Assembly: GCA_943735955.1 (NCBI GenBank)
Contig: OX030969.1
Span: 2,339,587 to 2,403,586, forward strand
Direction: 5' to 3'
Source: Piscicola geometra
Lineage: Eukaryota > Annelida > Clitellata > Hirudinida > Piscicolidae
DNA length: 64,000 nucleotides
Below the pieces are notes generated by a model, which worked only from the letters and a program-made list of their open reading frames with translations, had not been told where the DNA came from and made no database searches. Shown here in pieces: positions 28,611-39,700 of this stretch. Position numbers and translations under genes: made by a program. The first letter of the stretch is position 1. Each line of letters opens with the position of its first letter.

Positions 28611-31600
28611 TCACATAACAATGGCATCCCATTTGAGACGCAGGGATTCGATATGGTAAGCCACCCACTCCTTGGCAGTGTCAAGAGGAAAGAAGGTGGT
28701 CAGGTGCTGATAGGTGGGTGCGGCCAGGTCTGAGAGGTCTTGCAAGATGCTGTAGTGGCGAAGATGGTGGTAGTGGTGGTGGGAAATATTCTTGTGGTGG
28801 GTGCAGTAGAGAGGGATATTGTGGTGATACGGGCAGAAGAGTGGTGGTGCTGGTGGATGTGTGTCTCTAGTTGAAAACAAAAGTAGTGGGGGTGGTAATG
28901 GATATGTGGGTATAACGGGAAATGAGAGTAGTGGTGGTGGGTGTAATGGAGTGTGGTATAGTAGAAAAGGGGGATAGTGGAGGTTGGTGTAGTAGAGAAA
29001 AAGGGTGTAATGGTGGTTTCGAGGGGGTTATTGTGTTTAAATGGGCAGAAGAGAGAGTGGGGTGATGTATAGTGGTGGATATCTACCTCTCTTTTTCGGC
29101 ACTGAGTTCTTCCTGATTGAAAAGGTGTCTGTTGGAGGAGTTTTAAAGAAACTATAAATCGTTAATAAGTAAATAAAAAATATTGAGAATAATAATAAAA
29201 ATAATGAATACATATAAGAATGATTTAAACCTGCCCATCATATTACCGAACAGCCCCAGTTTATCCTTTTCCCACCATCATCAAAAAAACCCATTGTAAC
29301 CCCTGCATCCAACCATCCACAACCACCCATTAAACCATCCACAAATAACTCAACCACCCTACCATCCACAACCACCCACCATCCACAACCACCAAACCAT
29401 TGCCAAATAACTTAACCATCCACAACCACCCACCATCCACAACCACCAAACCATTGCCAAATAACTTAACCATCCACAACCACCAAACCATTGCCAAATA
29501 ACTTAAACATCCACAACCACCCAACCATCAACAACCCCCCACTCATCCACAAACACACAACCATCCACAACCACCATACTATCCACAACCACTCAACCAT
29601 CCACAACCACCAAACCATCCAGAACCACCAAACCATCCACAAAAACCAAACCATTGCCAAATAACTAACTTTTCAGTCTTGACAACCTGCTCAAACCTCC
29701 TGTACAGAGCCAATAGTTTCATGGTGGCCTTGTAGAGGTCAGAACCAGGATAGGTGCACTGCGGTGTGCCACTGGTGCTGTGTGGGGTGGGTGGGTGGGA
29801 TGAATGAATGGTGTGTGGGATAAATAGATGGTGTGTGGGTGGGATGAATGGGTGGTGTGTGGGGTGGGTGAGTGGGATAAATAGATGGTGTGTGGGGTGG
29901 GTGGGTGGGATGAATGGGTGGTATAATGTGTAGGATAAGTGCGTGGTAGTATGGTATTTGGGGTTAATGGTATGATGTGGTGTGGGGAGAGTGGGTGGAG
30001 ATGTGGTGTGGGGAGAGTGGGTGGAGTTGTGGTGTGGAGAGAGTGGGTGGTGTAAATTAGTGCTTCAGAGTGGTGACTTGTTTATAAGGCAATAACAAGA
30101 CGGCAATGTGGTTATGCTGGTAGATGTTGAAAGATTGACAAGTGAGAGATGAGAAGGAGTGTCATCAAGCTGGGGTTTGAGGGGGTGTGAAAGCAGGGGT
30201 GCAAAGGTTGAAAGGGGGGGGCGTGTACTCTAGGCAGGGGTTAAGGGGGAGGGCAGTGCTGAAGTTCAAGAGTTTCTCTGTCTCTTTTCTTACATCGTCT
30301 GTGTACTCTCCTATGATAGCATCATCATCATCAAGATTATCATCATCATCATCATACCCATTATCAAATCGATCAGCATATTAATCTTATCACCAATACC
30401 TAATCTTCATCAACACCCCCATTATCATCATCATCATCATCAGCATTACAACCCCATCATCATCATCATCACCACTCACCCTTCTGAAGGATGAGAAGGC
30501 AGATGGTGAGGGATGGGATGGAAGTTGGGAGGAGTTCGCAGAAGGAATGAAAGTGCGTGTATCTGACGGCATGAATGAATGAGTGATGGATGAATGAATG
30601 AAGGATAGATAGATGAATGGCTGAATGGATAAATGCATGGATGAGTAGATAAAGATTATGGATGAGTGGATGAATGCATGGATGAATGAATGAAAGAAAA
30701 ATAGATAAAAGTAGATGAATGCATGAATAAATAAAAAGATAGAAGGATGAATGCTGATGAGGGAAATGGATTACACAGAGGACGGCAGCTGAATGAGTTA
30801 GGAAGCCTCTATGACGCACTACTCTTAAAATCTCCCTTGGCAATGAACAATCATGTGCGCCTCACCCATCCACCCACCCTCCCGCTCCCTCATCCACCCA
30901 CCTTCCCTCTCCCTCATCCACCCTCCCTCCCTCTCCCTCATCCACCCACCCTCCCTCTCCCTCATCCACCCTCCCTCCCTCTCCCTCATCCACCCTCCCT
31001 CTCCCTCATCCACCCACCCTCCCTCTCCCTCATCCACCCTCCCTCTCTCTTCCTCATCCACCCACCACTGCCATCCCCACTCACCACCTCCATTCATCCA
31101 CTTCACCACCCCATTCCCATGCCACCTACTACTACCCACATTCAACCACCTCTACCAACGCCCATTCACCCACCCTCACCACCCCAAATCACCTCCTTTT
31201 ACCACCCCCATTTAATTACCCCACCCCCACTACTCCCAACACCAACACCACTCTCCTATTCACTAACCTCCACCACACCCATTCACTAACCTCCACCTGC
31301 CCCATTCACCCACCTCCACCACACCCATTCACCCACCTCCATCACCCCCATTCACCCACCTCCACCCCACCCATTCACCCACCTCCACCTGCCCCATTCA
31401 CCCACCTCCACCACACCCATTCACCCACCTCCACCTGCCCCATTCACCCACCTCCACCCCACCCATTCACCCACCTCCACCTGCCCCATTCACCCACCTC
31501 CACCACACCCATTCACCCACCTCCACCTGCCCCATTCACCCACCTCCACCACCCCCATTCACCCACCTCCACCACCCACATTCACCCACCTCCACCACAC

Positions 31601-32397
31601 CCATTCACCCACCTCCACCACCCACATTCACCCACCTCCACCACACCCATTCACCCACCTCCAACTGCCCCATTCACCCACCTCCAACACCCCCATTCAC
31701 CCACCTCCACCAGCCCCATTCACCCACCTCCACCACACCCATTCACCCACCTCCACCAGCCCCATTCACCCACCTCCACCACACCCATTCACCCACCTCC
31801 ACCACCCCCATTCACCCACCTCCACCACACCCATTCACCCACCTCCACCACACCCCTTCACCCACCTCCACCACCCACATTCACCCACCTCCACCTGCCC
31901 CATTCACCCACCTCCACCAGCCCCATTCACCCACCTCTACCACCCCCATTCCCCCACCTCCACCAGCCCCATTCACCCACCTCCACCAGCCCCATTCACC
32001 CACCTCCACCACACCCATTCACCCACCTCCACCACCCCCATTCACCCACCTCCACCACCCCCATTCACCCACCTCCACCACACCCATTCACCCACCTCCA
32101 CCTGCCCCATTCACCCACCTCCACCACAATCATTCACCCACCTCCACCAGCCCCATTCACCCACCTCCACCACACCCATTCACCCACCTTTGCCACACCC
32201 ATTCACCCACCTCCACCAACCCCATTCACCCACCTCCTCCCCCCCCCCATTCACCCACCTCTGCCACCCAGTCAATGCAATGCCACTGAATCGCATGTGA
32301 CACTGCGACACATGTGCGAGCCAGCTCATGTGGTTCGTCACGTGGTATTGTATGTCCGTGTAGAACCTTTTGTGTGTGCGTGTGTATGTGTGTGTTT

Positions 32398-32463
<66 letters not shown>

Positions 32464-32474
32464 ATGTATGTGTA

Positions 32475-32550
<76 letters not shown>

Positions 32551-35026
32551 CGTGCGTGTACCTATCAACACCAGTAGCTCCCTTGAAAGCACTGGCGGCC
32601 CAGTATGAAGGGAAGATGGTGGAATAGGCTTTCCAAGTGGCTGTATTGATAGTGATGATGATGATGATTATTATGATGAGATGATTATGATGATAATGAT
32701 GATGATGATTATGATGATGATGATGATAATATTAGGAATGATTGAAATGATGATGATGATATGGAAATAATCTAAAATGAAGGAACCAGGAGTGACTTGC
32801 AGAGAGGGCGTGTAGCTCCACACCATTGGCTCCACCATTGCTCCTATGCCTGAGTCTGTGTCATAGTAATGATTTTCTAAAAATGTCCGCATAAGTATTT
32901 AATTTCATTATTATCATTTATTAAAAAAATATTTAATATATTAATAGTATTTATATTTTATTATTAGGATAAAATAACTGGGATAACCTGACTCTGTTAT
33001 TTCCACTATACCTCACCCACACACCTTTCAACACTTCCACATCAACCTGTCTTAACATGTCATCCCACATTATCCACTTTATCTCTGGATACCTCTCTCG
33101 TAAGTAGGTCAATAACCTGGTTTTAATGGGTCATTAACCTAGTTTTTAATAAGGTCATTAACCTGGTTTTGAAAAGCCATTTAAAATTATAAGTTCAAGT
33201 ATGTAGGTTATAAATGGCGTCAGTTATTATACAAGAGGTTTCTTAACTCAAAATAAATAATTACAATTTTAAAATGATAATGGTGGTCATAATAACAGAA
33301 CTAACATTGTGACATGACCCAGAAAAAAGACTGATTTTGTGACATGACCCAGAAAAAAGACTGACCTTGTGACATGAACCAAAAAAAGACTGACCTTGTG
33401 ACACGACCCAGAAAAAGACTGACCATGTGACATGACCCAGAAAAAGAATGACCTTGTGACATGATCCAGAAAGAAGACTGACTTTGTGAAATGACCCAGA
33501 AAAAAAGACTGACATTGTGACATGACCCAGAAAAAAGAATGACCTTGTGACATGACCCAAAAAAGACTGACCTTGTGACATGACCCAGAAAAAGATTGGC
33601 CTTTGTTTTGCCTTCTTCCTTCATCACTCGCTGACACTTCTCACATTCACCTAGCTGGAAAACCTGTAGTGGTATCATCATCATCATCATCATCATTATC
33701 TTCAGCATCACTATCATCAACACAACTATCTTCATATCATCATCATCATCGACAGCATTATCTTCAAAATCATCGTTTTCATGAACATCAATTTCATTAT
33801 TATAATCATCCACATAATCATGATCATCATCATGATCATCGTCATGATCATCGTCGTCGTCATCATCATCATCATCATCACCCTACCTCATCAGCTCCTA
33901 TATGGAAGTAAGTGGTGTTGTCGTGAACTTCTAACACCTGCTCTATCATCACCTTCAATATCTCTTGTGACTCTGTGGTGGTAGTGATAATGATAATGAT
34001 GACAAAGTTAGCTTTAAAAAAAACAGTGGTAATAATAATAATAATAACAATGGCTAGAATTATTATATTGGCTTATAACTAAAGAGGCTTTTAGGCCACT
34101 TAGGCTGCAATTATTCATTATCACCCTTTGGGTTACTAGAGCATCTGTTGCACTAGGACCGAAGACCAATCACCATTGGTCAAGTTGAGAGTAATTCTAC
34201 CCATTCATGATTATAGTAACGATATTTTAGTTTATTATTATTATTATTACAATCATTATCATGCTCGTAAACCATGAGAAGTGGCGCAGATGCTGAAGGG
34301 GTCTTTGCCTTCACTCAAATGTTTGAACTCTTTGTGCTTCAAAAGAAACTGTGAAGATGATGATGATGATGAAGATGATTATGATATTCATGATGATAAT
34401 GATGATGATGATGATGAGAATGATGATGATGATGATGAGAATGAAGATGGAGATGATGATGAGGATGTTAGTGGAGATAGTAATGAAGTTGAAGCAGCAC
34501 CTCCAGATGCCCGAACGTTTGCACAAGTGGCACAATGATGAGATTGTTCTTGGTCGCCATTTCCTGAATAAGTTGGATCTCTTCACGACTGTGTGTGTAT
34601 GTATGTTTGTGTTTGTGTGTGTGTGTTCAAGTGTTTTTAATATTCCTTTCCTAAACCTGTAAGCATGATTAATTTTAATGTGCTCAAGGGATCCATGGTA
34701 TGGAAAGGTGTCTTCGTATTCAACTAAGAGACCAGTAGCTCCAAGCTTGGAAATGTGATCGAAAAACTGAGGTGGAATGTAAGTAATTTGATAAAGTAAT
34801 TTTATGGTTTAAAAACTAAAAAATTATTTAGTGCTCATGTAAAATAAATCGTTCAAACCCATTCGTAGTAGGAGACTTTCGGGGGAGCACCTTTTAAATC
34901 CAAGTGAACCAATCTGCAGAAAACATTGTACATTTGAAGAAATTATACCTATTATTTGAAAAGATATTTAAAAAATTAAATCTCAAAAGATGCTTGAACT
35001 TACTTGTGTAATGATTTTGAATTCAT
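28611..35026 (-). CDS. HEXD: Hexosaminidase D, glycoside hydrolase family 20, 16 exons, complete
   Basis: Exo-beta-hexosaminidase of the cytosolic/nuclear type (no signal peptide seen) that removes terminal GalNAc/GlcNAc. Exons in transcript order (high to low): 35026-35004, 34913-34859, 34766-34657, 34588-34501, 34348-34273, 33972-33887, 33663-33572, 33092-33025, 32855-32787, 32640-32562, 32366-32259, 30562-30480, 30310-30229, 29777-29670, 29128-29087, 28749-28611. Phases all agree; 1308 nt, 435 aa. Diagnostic pieces: LVHLDLKGAPPKVSY near the start, GLLVEYEDTFPYHG, IIVPLVQTFGHLE, FHIGADE (catalytic Asp145-Glu146, matching the human Asp148-Glu149 position), WIMWDDM, AMVEPMVWSY, FPSYWAASAFKGATG, SGIALTGWQR and FCELLPTSIPSL. 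The start is a 7-codon exon spliced in phase, its weakest part. Where vertebrates have WxRYDH this protein reads WQRYTH. Introns 6 and 10 begin with minisatellites built from the splice junction, and the donor of exon 6 is ambiguous. Confidence 0.9.
29285..29665. repeat. CCACAACCACCAAACCATT minisatellite at a splice donor (exon 14 of HEXD)
   Basis: On the gene's (minus) strand the intron starts GTTAGTTATTTGGCAATGG. Several units repeat AAGTTATTTGGCAATGGTTT, so the array appears to have grown from the first bases of the intron. Units of 10-35 bp, mostly TGGTTGTGGATGG-like. Confidence 0.85.
29785..30045. repeat. GTGTGTGGGGTGGGTGGGATGAATG minisatellite at a splice acceptor
   Basis: Units of about 25-35 bp in intron 13 of HEXD. 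On the minus strand the array ends in the acceptor CCCACCCACCCCACACAG of exon 14. Confidence 0.85.
30875..31065. repeat. CTCCCTCATCCACC minisatellite
   Basis: About nine units of 18-26 bp within intron 11 of HEXD (CCACCCTCCCTCTCCCTCAT). Distinct in unit from the neighbouring 31275-32258 array. Confidence 0.9.
31275..32258. repeat. CCCATTCACCCACCTCCACC minisatellite abutting the exon 11 donor of HEXD
   Basis: Roughly 47 copies of a 20-21-bp unit. On the gene's strand each unit reads GGAG|GTGGGTGAATGGG; the true junction is GGCAGAG|GTGGGTGAATGG. One near unit still has exon-like GTGGCAAAG before GTGGGTG. The array therefore starts exactly at the splice donor and repeats it. Confidence 0.95.
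32395..32560. repeat. TG microsatellite spanning a short HEXD intron
   Basis: The intron between exons 10 and 11 of HEXD (32367-32561) is nearly all (TG)n. On the gene strand this is (CA)n up to a CACAAAAG acceptor. Confidence 0.95.
33300..33601. repeat. 30-bp minisatellite made of an exon end plus its splice donor (HEXD exon 7)
   Basis: About ten units. On the minus strand each reads TTTCTGGGTCATGTCACAAG then GTCAGTCTTTT, with point variants at the GT in several units. The first unit is coding (LFLGHVT aligns with the vertebrate LCLSHMR position). The frame of exon 7 stays open through the whole array. Confidence 0.93.
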
Positions 35027-35129
35027 TGCTTTAAAAACTAAGTGACTCTAGACTTCTAAGTCAGCTGTGTAGCGATGTAAGACACTTCTTTAATAACTAT
35101 TTGAATATTTGATAAATTTATATATTTAA

Positions 35130-35300
35130 TAAATTTGTTTATCTAATTTTAATTAATTAAATTATAATATAACTAATTAAAAAATTAATTAAATTATAAT
35201 ATAACTAATTAAAAAATTAATTAAATTATAATATAACTAATTAAATAATTTATTAAATTATAATATAACTAATTAAATAATTTATTAAATTAAAAAAAAA
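35130..35300. repeat. AATTAATTAAATTATAATATAACT tandem repeat
   Basis: Four copies of a roughly 43-bp AT-only unit upstream of the HEXD start exon. Confidence 0.85.
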
Positions 35301-35392
35301 AATATTATTACCACCTTTATCGCCATTTTATTCGCAAATTTTCTGTCAATGTTTTGCGTCCATGCTAGAATTATGTCATAATTATTATGATT

Positions 35393-35585
35393 AGGTGAAC
35401 TGCAAATACGTAAAATGCTGATTTACTACGCATATTTCTTCTTAAAAAGAAATTTTTTTGAAAACCCTAACTCTAACCGTGATCCTAACCCTAACATTAA
35501 CCCAAAATTCACGTTTTTTCTGTAAAAAAGAAGAAATATGCCAAGTAAATATTTGATGTCTACTTTCTTCAAATGCAGTTCACCT
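35393..35585. mobile_element. Short MITE with 12-bp perfect inverted ends
   Basis: AGGTGAACTGCA at 35393 and TGCAGTTCACCT ending at 35585. The interior includes a telomere-like AACCCTAAC stretch (35464-35505) and TTTCTTCTTAAAAAGAAA palindromes. Possible TTA/TAA flanks. Confidence 0.6.
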
Positions 35586-35589
35586 TAAA

Positions 35590-35832
35590 TTTGGTAAACT
35601 GCCTAAAGAAGAAAGAACATGTCAGTTTATACTGTTTTTAAAACGTCAGTTTAAGATAAGAAAAGAGATTTTTATTTATAAAAAAAAAAATTATATAAAG
35701 AAATATGATTTAGATTCTAATCCGACGTTTTTTCTGTAAAAATAGTATAAACTGACATTCTGCAAAGTAATTTGGCATTTTACACATTTTTATTAGGCAC
35801 TTTTTTTGCTTTCTTCTTTATTCAGTTTACCT
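35590..35832. mobile_element. Second MITE of a related family
   Basis: Left GGTAAACTGCCTAAAGAAG (from about 35593) matches the inverted right end CTTCTTTATTCAGTTTACC (to about 35831). TCAGTTTATACTGTTTTTA (about 35622-35640) also recurs inverted at about 35740-35757, so the element folds on itself. Confidence 0.6.
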
Positions 35833-36728
35833 ATAACCTTGTTATTAGCAACCACCACTGAAATGTTAAGCATAAAACGAACTGCATTCAATTCAATTAT
35901 TATTATTATTATATTATTATTAATTCTTTTAAAGCAGGTGTTTTAAAATGTAATAACTTTTAAAGTTATTTAATAATTTGAATTTTTCAAACTGATTTGA
36001 AATCTGCACATTAAAATCTTCAATTTAAATGTTCATTTTCAAAATTTAATTTTCGTGGCGGCTGCTAACAATACGGTTATCTCTACTATCATCTCTAGCT
36101 ATAGGGCAAAGAAGAACCAATGGAAATATTTTCCCATTATTTTTCATTTAATCTTTATTTTATTTAAAATTTGATACTATTTTTTAACGAATAAAAAATT
36201 TTTTTTCCGTAGTAATTTGATAATTAAAATAAAACTAAGTGTTGCATAAACAAAATATTTTTGAAAACAATTTTTATGAAAATAAATTCTTTAAATATTA
36301 AAATTCAAGTTTAAAAATTAAGGATGTTTCAATCTTAAATGTGCGAATGTCTAAATATTTCTAATCTAGTGTGAATATGAAAACAGTAAACGACGAAATT
36401 AAAATGCGATTAATTCTGTAAAAGTAAATGTAAATGTCAACATACAGAATCTATTTTGATTTTTTTGATAGAAAATCAGATCACATTGGATTTTATCTTT
36501 CATTTTAGTAAATCTGTGACATCTTTGGTCGTATTCAAACATGTGATAAAAAGAATGGGAATCTTTTCAAACGAAAAAATCGAAAAAATGTATAAGAAAT
36601 ACAATTTTTCACAAGTACCATTGTTTATAACCTTCATCCGTAATAACAGAGCATTTAACAAATATCATTTTTCACGGGGTTGAAACAATCAGATATCAAG
36701 TGTCAGCTTTAGTGCAAATTCGGCGAGT
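35833..36728. other. AT-rich spacer between the HEXD start and the DEG/ENaC 3' end
   Basis: These two minus-strand genes lie head to tail. AT-rich DNA with an ORF at 36456-36683 (75 codons, no family match). The region would include the DEG/ENaC 3' UTR and the HEXD promoter; I see no clear motif. Confidence 0.5.
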
Positions 36729-39700
36729 TTAAAATTTTGATGGCATTTCAGAAAAAGTGACATTAGCAGAAGGAACTCTTGTAGGAATATATTTGGGAAG
36801 GGTCGCAACAGAAGGGTCATTTCCAATCGATGCATTTGAATCATCAGATGGAGGAATCTTTTCTGGCCAGGCCGGCTTCACTTTTATCGGTCCTGCTGCT
36901 TTAGAAGACGACTCTTCGGCTGCTGCTGCTATCTTCTTGTTGCATTTTCTTTTAGAGCACGCTTTCATGATAGACAGACGAAAAACGTCGATAAAAAGCT
37001 CAATGAATTCGACTATGGTGAGGATTGAGAAGCCGATGTACAATCCCATGATCCCTCCGATGTCTGAGACGAACTTTTGCAACTTTTGTGTGAAGTGTTA
37101 AATAATAACATTTATTCTTAACTCAATTTAATTCAAAATGTATGTATACAAACTAATTGAAAAGCTAGAATTTTTACAAAACTAGTTAAAGAAATCCCGC
37201 TAAAGATTACTTCGTAGGCTGGGGATTCCGTGATAGAAAGGTAAGTAAAGTCATTAATAAAAACGTTGAGCATTCCGTAATTTTTAGAACCCTCCTCAAT
37301 TGATTCACTCATATCAGCGAATGGTCCAACGGTCTTCATTGCTTCCTGAAAAGTAAAAATGATTGTTATGTAAATCTTGAAAATCATTGACAATTGAATT
37401 TTTTATGAAGGGTCATAGACATAATTCACCTTCATAAATATACTTTCAAAAGATCTACTTTTGATAAGCTTCTTTTCATCAATATACCATTTATGAGTAA
37501 TGAAAGTTTTAAATATAACTTGGAACAGAAATAAATTAACATATAATATTAGCTGATGCAATCAATGAAGAAACGTTTTTGCAAACTCAGCACATTGCTG
37601 GTGCCAGAAATGGCCTCCAGGTCATGAAAAAGTATTATTATGTTAACATTTTATATATATTATTATTATATAGGATACGTTTGAATATTCTGCGCCTGTG
37701 AATTCAGTCGCCCTAACCTTAAACTAAACTTAACTTTATACACAAATAACTCGCCAACAGCTAAGAAATCACATAACATTTTCTTTCTAGAATTATTTTT
37801 TAAGTTAAAGTGGCCAAATATTCAGCTTCAGAAGATTTAATCATATAATAAATACTTTCAGTAAATGCTGAAAAACAGGCAAAATAAAGAAGAAATTCAA
37901 CATTATGGTAATCCCTATCAAACCTTTACAAATTGTTTATAAAAAAACGTTTAAAATGATAAAACAATGAAAAAATTAATTTTATTTTTTTAAATAACTT
38001 TTAAATTTCAAAAAAGAATATTTAATTTTCATACTAAATGCTCATTCGAAGGCCAGGTTGCAGAGCTTATCACAGGGTCGTAAAAGGTTTCACTGCAATA
38101 AATACAAATAATTACGGTTTCTTTTATTCTTAAATTTTTAAATCTTTAATAAATGTTAAGATTTAACTTGAACATAACCAAGCCAAAACTACTATATTTA
38201 TTAGTAGAAGTCACTCACGAGCAGGGAACTGTGCACGCTTTTGTGCATGCAAAGTTGTCTTCTTCATAAGAGCTCATTACTTTCCTGCGACAAGTCACTG
38301 GCGTTTGTGGGCAACACAAATCATGAAATTGTATAATAACAAGTTTGAGAAAACGAAAATAGGATAAAATAAACCAATTACATTTTTTACATTAATTTTG
38401 TAAACCACTATATGAATTCATAGTTTTGCATATTTAGACTAGCTTCTAAGGAAATTATGTCAAAAAATTGATCGAACTTTGAGTTTGGTTGTGAGGAGAG
38501 CATGGTCCGATAGTGCTGTTTCTCGCACTTTCTGGCATCGGAAACCTAAGGTCGTGACAGCCACACGTTTCCCGAATTTCTTTCGTTAAGCATGTGTAAA
38601 TGCAACTCTGTGGGGTTCGTCGCATTGCTGTTTTTATGGATTAGTGTACCAGCTAATGAATTTTTATAAGTTTTAACTGAATTGATCGCTGATAACATAA
38701 ACCAAAATATAATAGGCGAAGATTTCAAAATTGGGAAAGAACTTTTTGGGTGTAGCTTGAGTTGTAAATATCTTTATAAATATTCTCAATTGAAGTTGGG
38801 TTTTTCTCTTGGTCGTAACAGTCACCATAGATTCCGTCCAGCTTGTTTGTTTTAGTCTTCAGGTCGAAGAGTTATTTCAATAAACAACTTTTAAGTTTAT
38901 GATTTTGAAAATATTAGCGATACCCTTGTAATATGTGACATAGTGTTTTATACCATGAAGCAGAAAAATCGTTAAAACAAAAACTTTTACAGGAAATGAC
39001 AACTACATAAAACTCGTAAAGCTCGTTATTTTCCAAGGTGTAAAGCTTTTGCAAAACTATAAGATTAATTTAATGAAAAATTATTTCAAAATGTTAAATA
39101 AATCGTAAAAAATAAAGTTTATTGAATGACTAATTTATTTTGTAAATGTAAGTTTCAATGCTTTTTTTATGAGATAAAAGCATGTTTATAAGATCTTTAT
39201 AATATCTTTATATAATCTTTTCGATCGAAGTTTTCCAAAGAAAATTTTAGAAATATTTTTTTCGTAAGGTTTATTTTGTCTAAAACCTGTTTTTATTAAA
39301 ATATATTTTTTTTCTTAAGAGAGTGAAAGAGTAATTAATTGATTTTAACAAAGAAAATAGTAAAAAACTCACTATGGTGATTCCGATGTTAGTGAGAGCA
39401 TTTGGAACCACCAAGATTCCTTCGTCTTCAGGGAAAGCTATGCGGGTGGGGTCGTGTACGACAACTCTCAAACCTGCTGACTCCGTCAACTCGCCTATAT
39501 ATTCCTCTTGCTCTAGATTAAACGTCAGACTCAGGCCTTGTTGATTTATGTTTTGATTGCATTTCAATATGTTTCTAGAAATTGTTAAACAAGCTTTAAA
39601 CATTCAGAGTTGTGGTCTGAAATCTTTTTTTAGAGTAACGCAAATGAAATAATATATTGCTTGTAGTTAATTCAATGAACCGTATCTGGGCCCAGTTTTT

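Noticed and set aside
30747..31289. Pro/Ser/Leu/His-rich ORFs on both strands
   Set aside because: Readings of the CTCCCTCATCCACC minisatellite inside a HEXD intron.
33301..33813. 170-codon minus ORF considered as a separate repeat protein
   Set aside because: Its middle 31 codons are HEXD exon 7; the rest is intron read through a 30-bp array. Kept only as a possible alternative splice extension.
34281..34538. Asp/Glu-rich acidic ORF
   Set aside because: GAT microsatellite between two minus-strand HEXD exons.
35464..35505. Telomere end
   Set aside because: Only a few imperfect AACCCTAAC-type units inside a MITE, with unique sequence on both sides.
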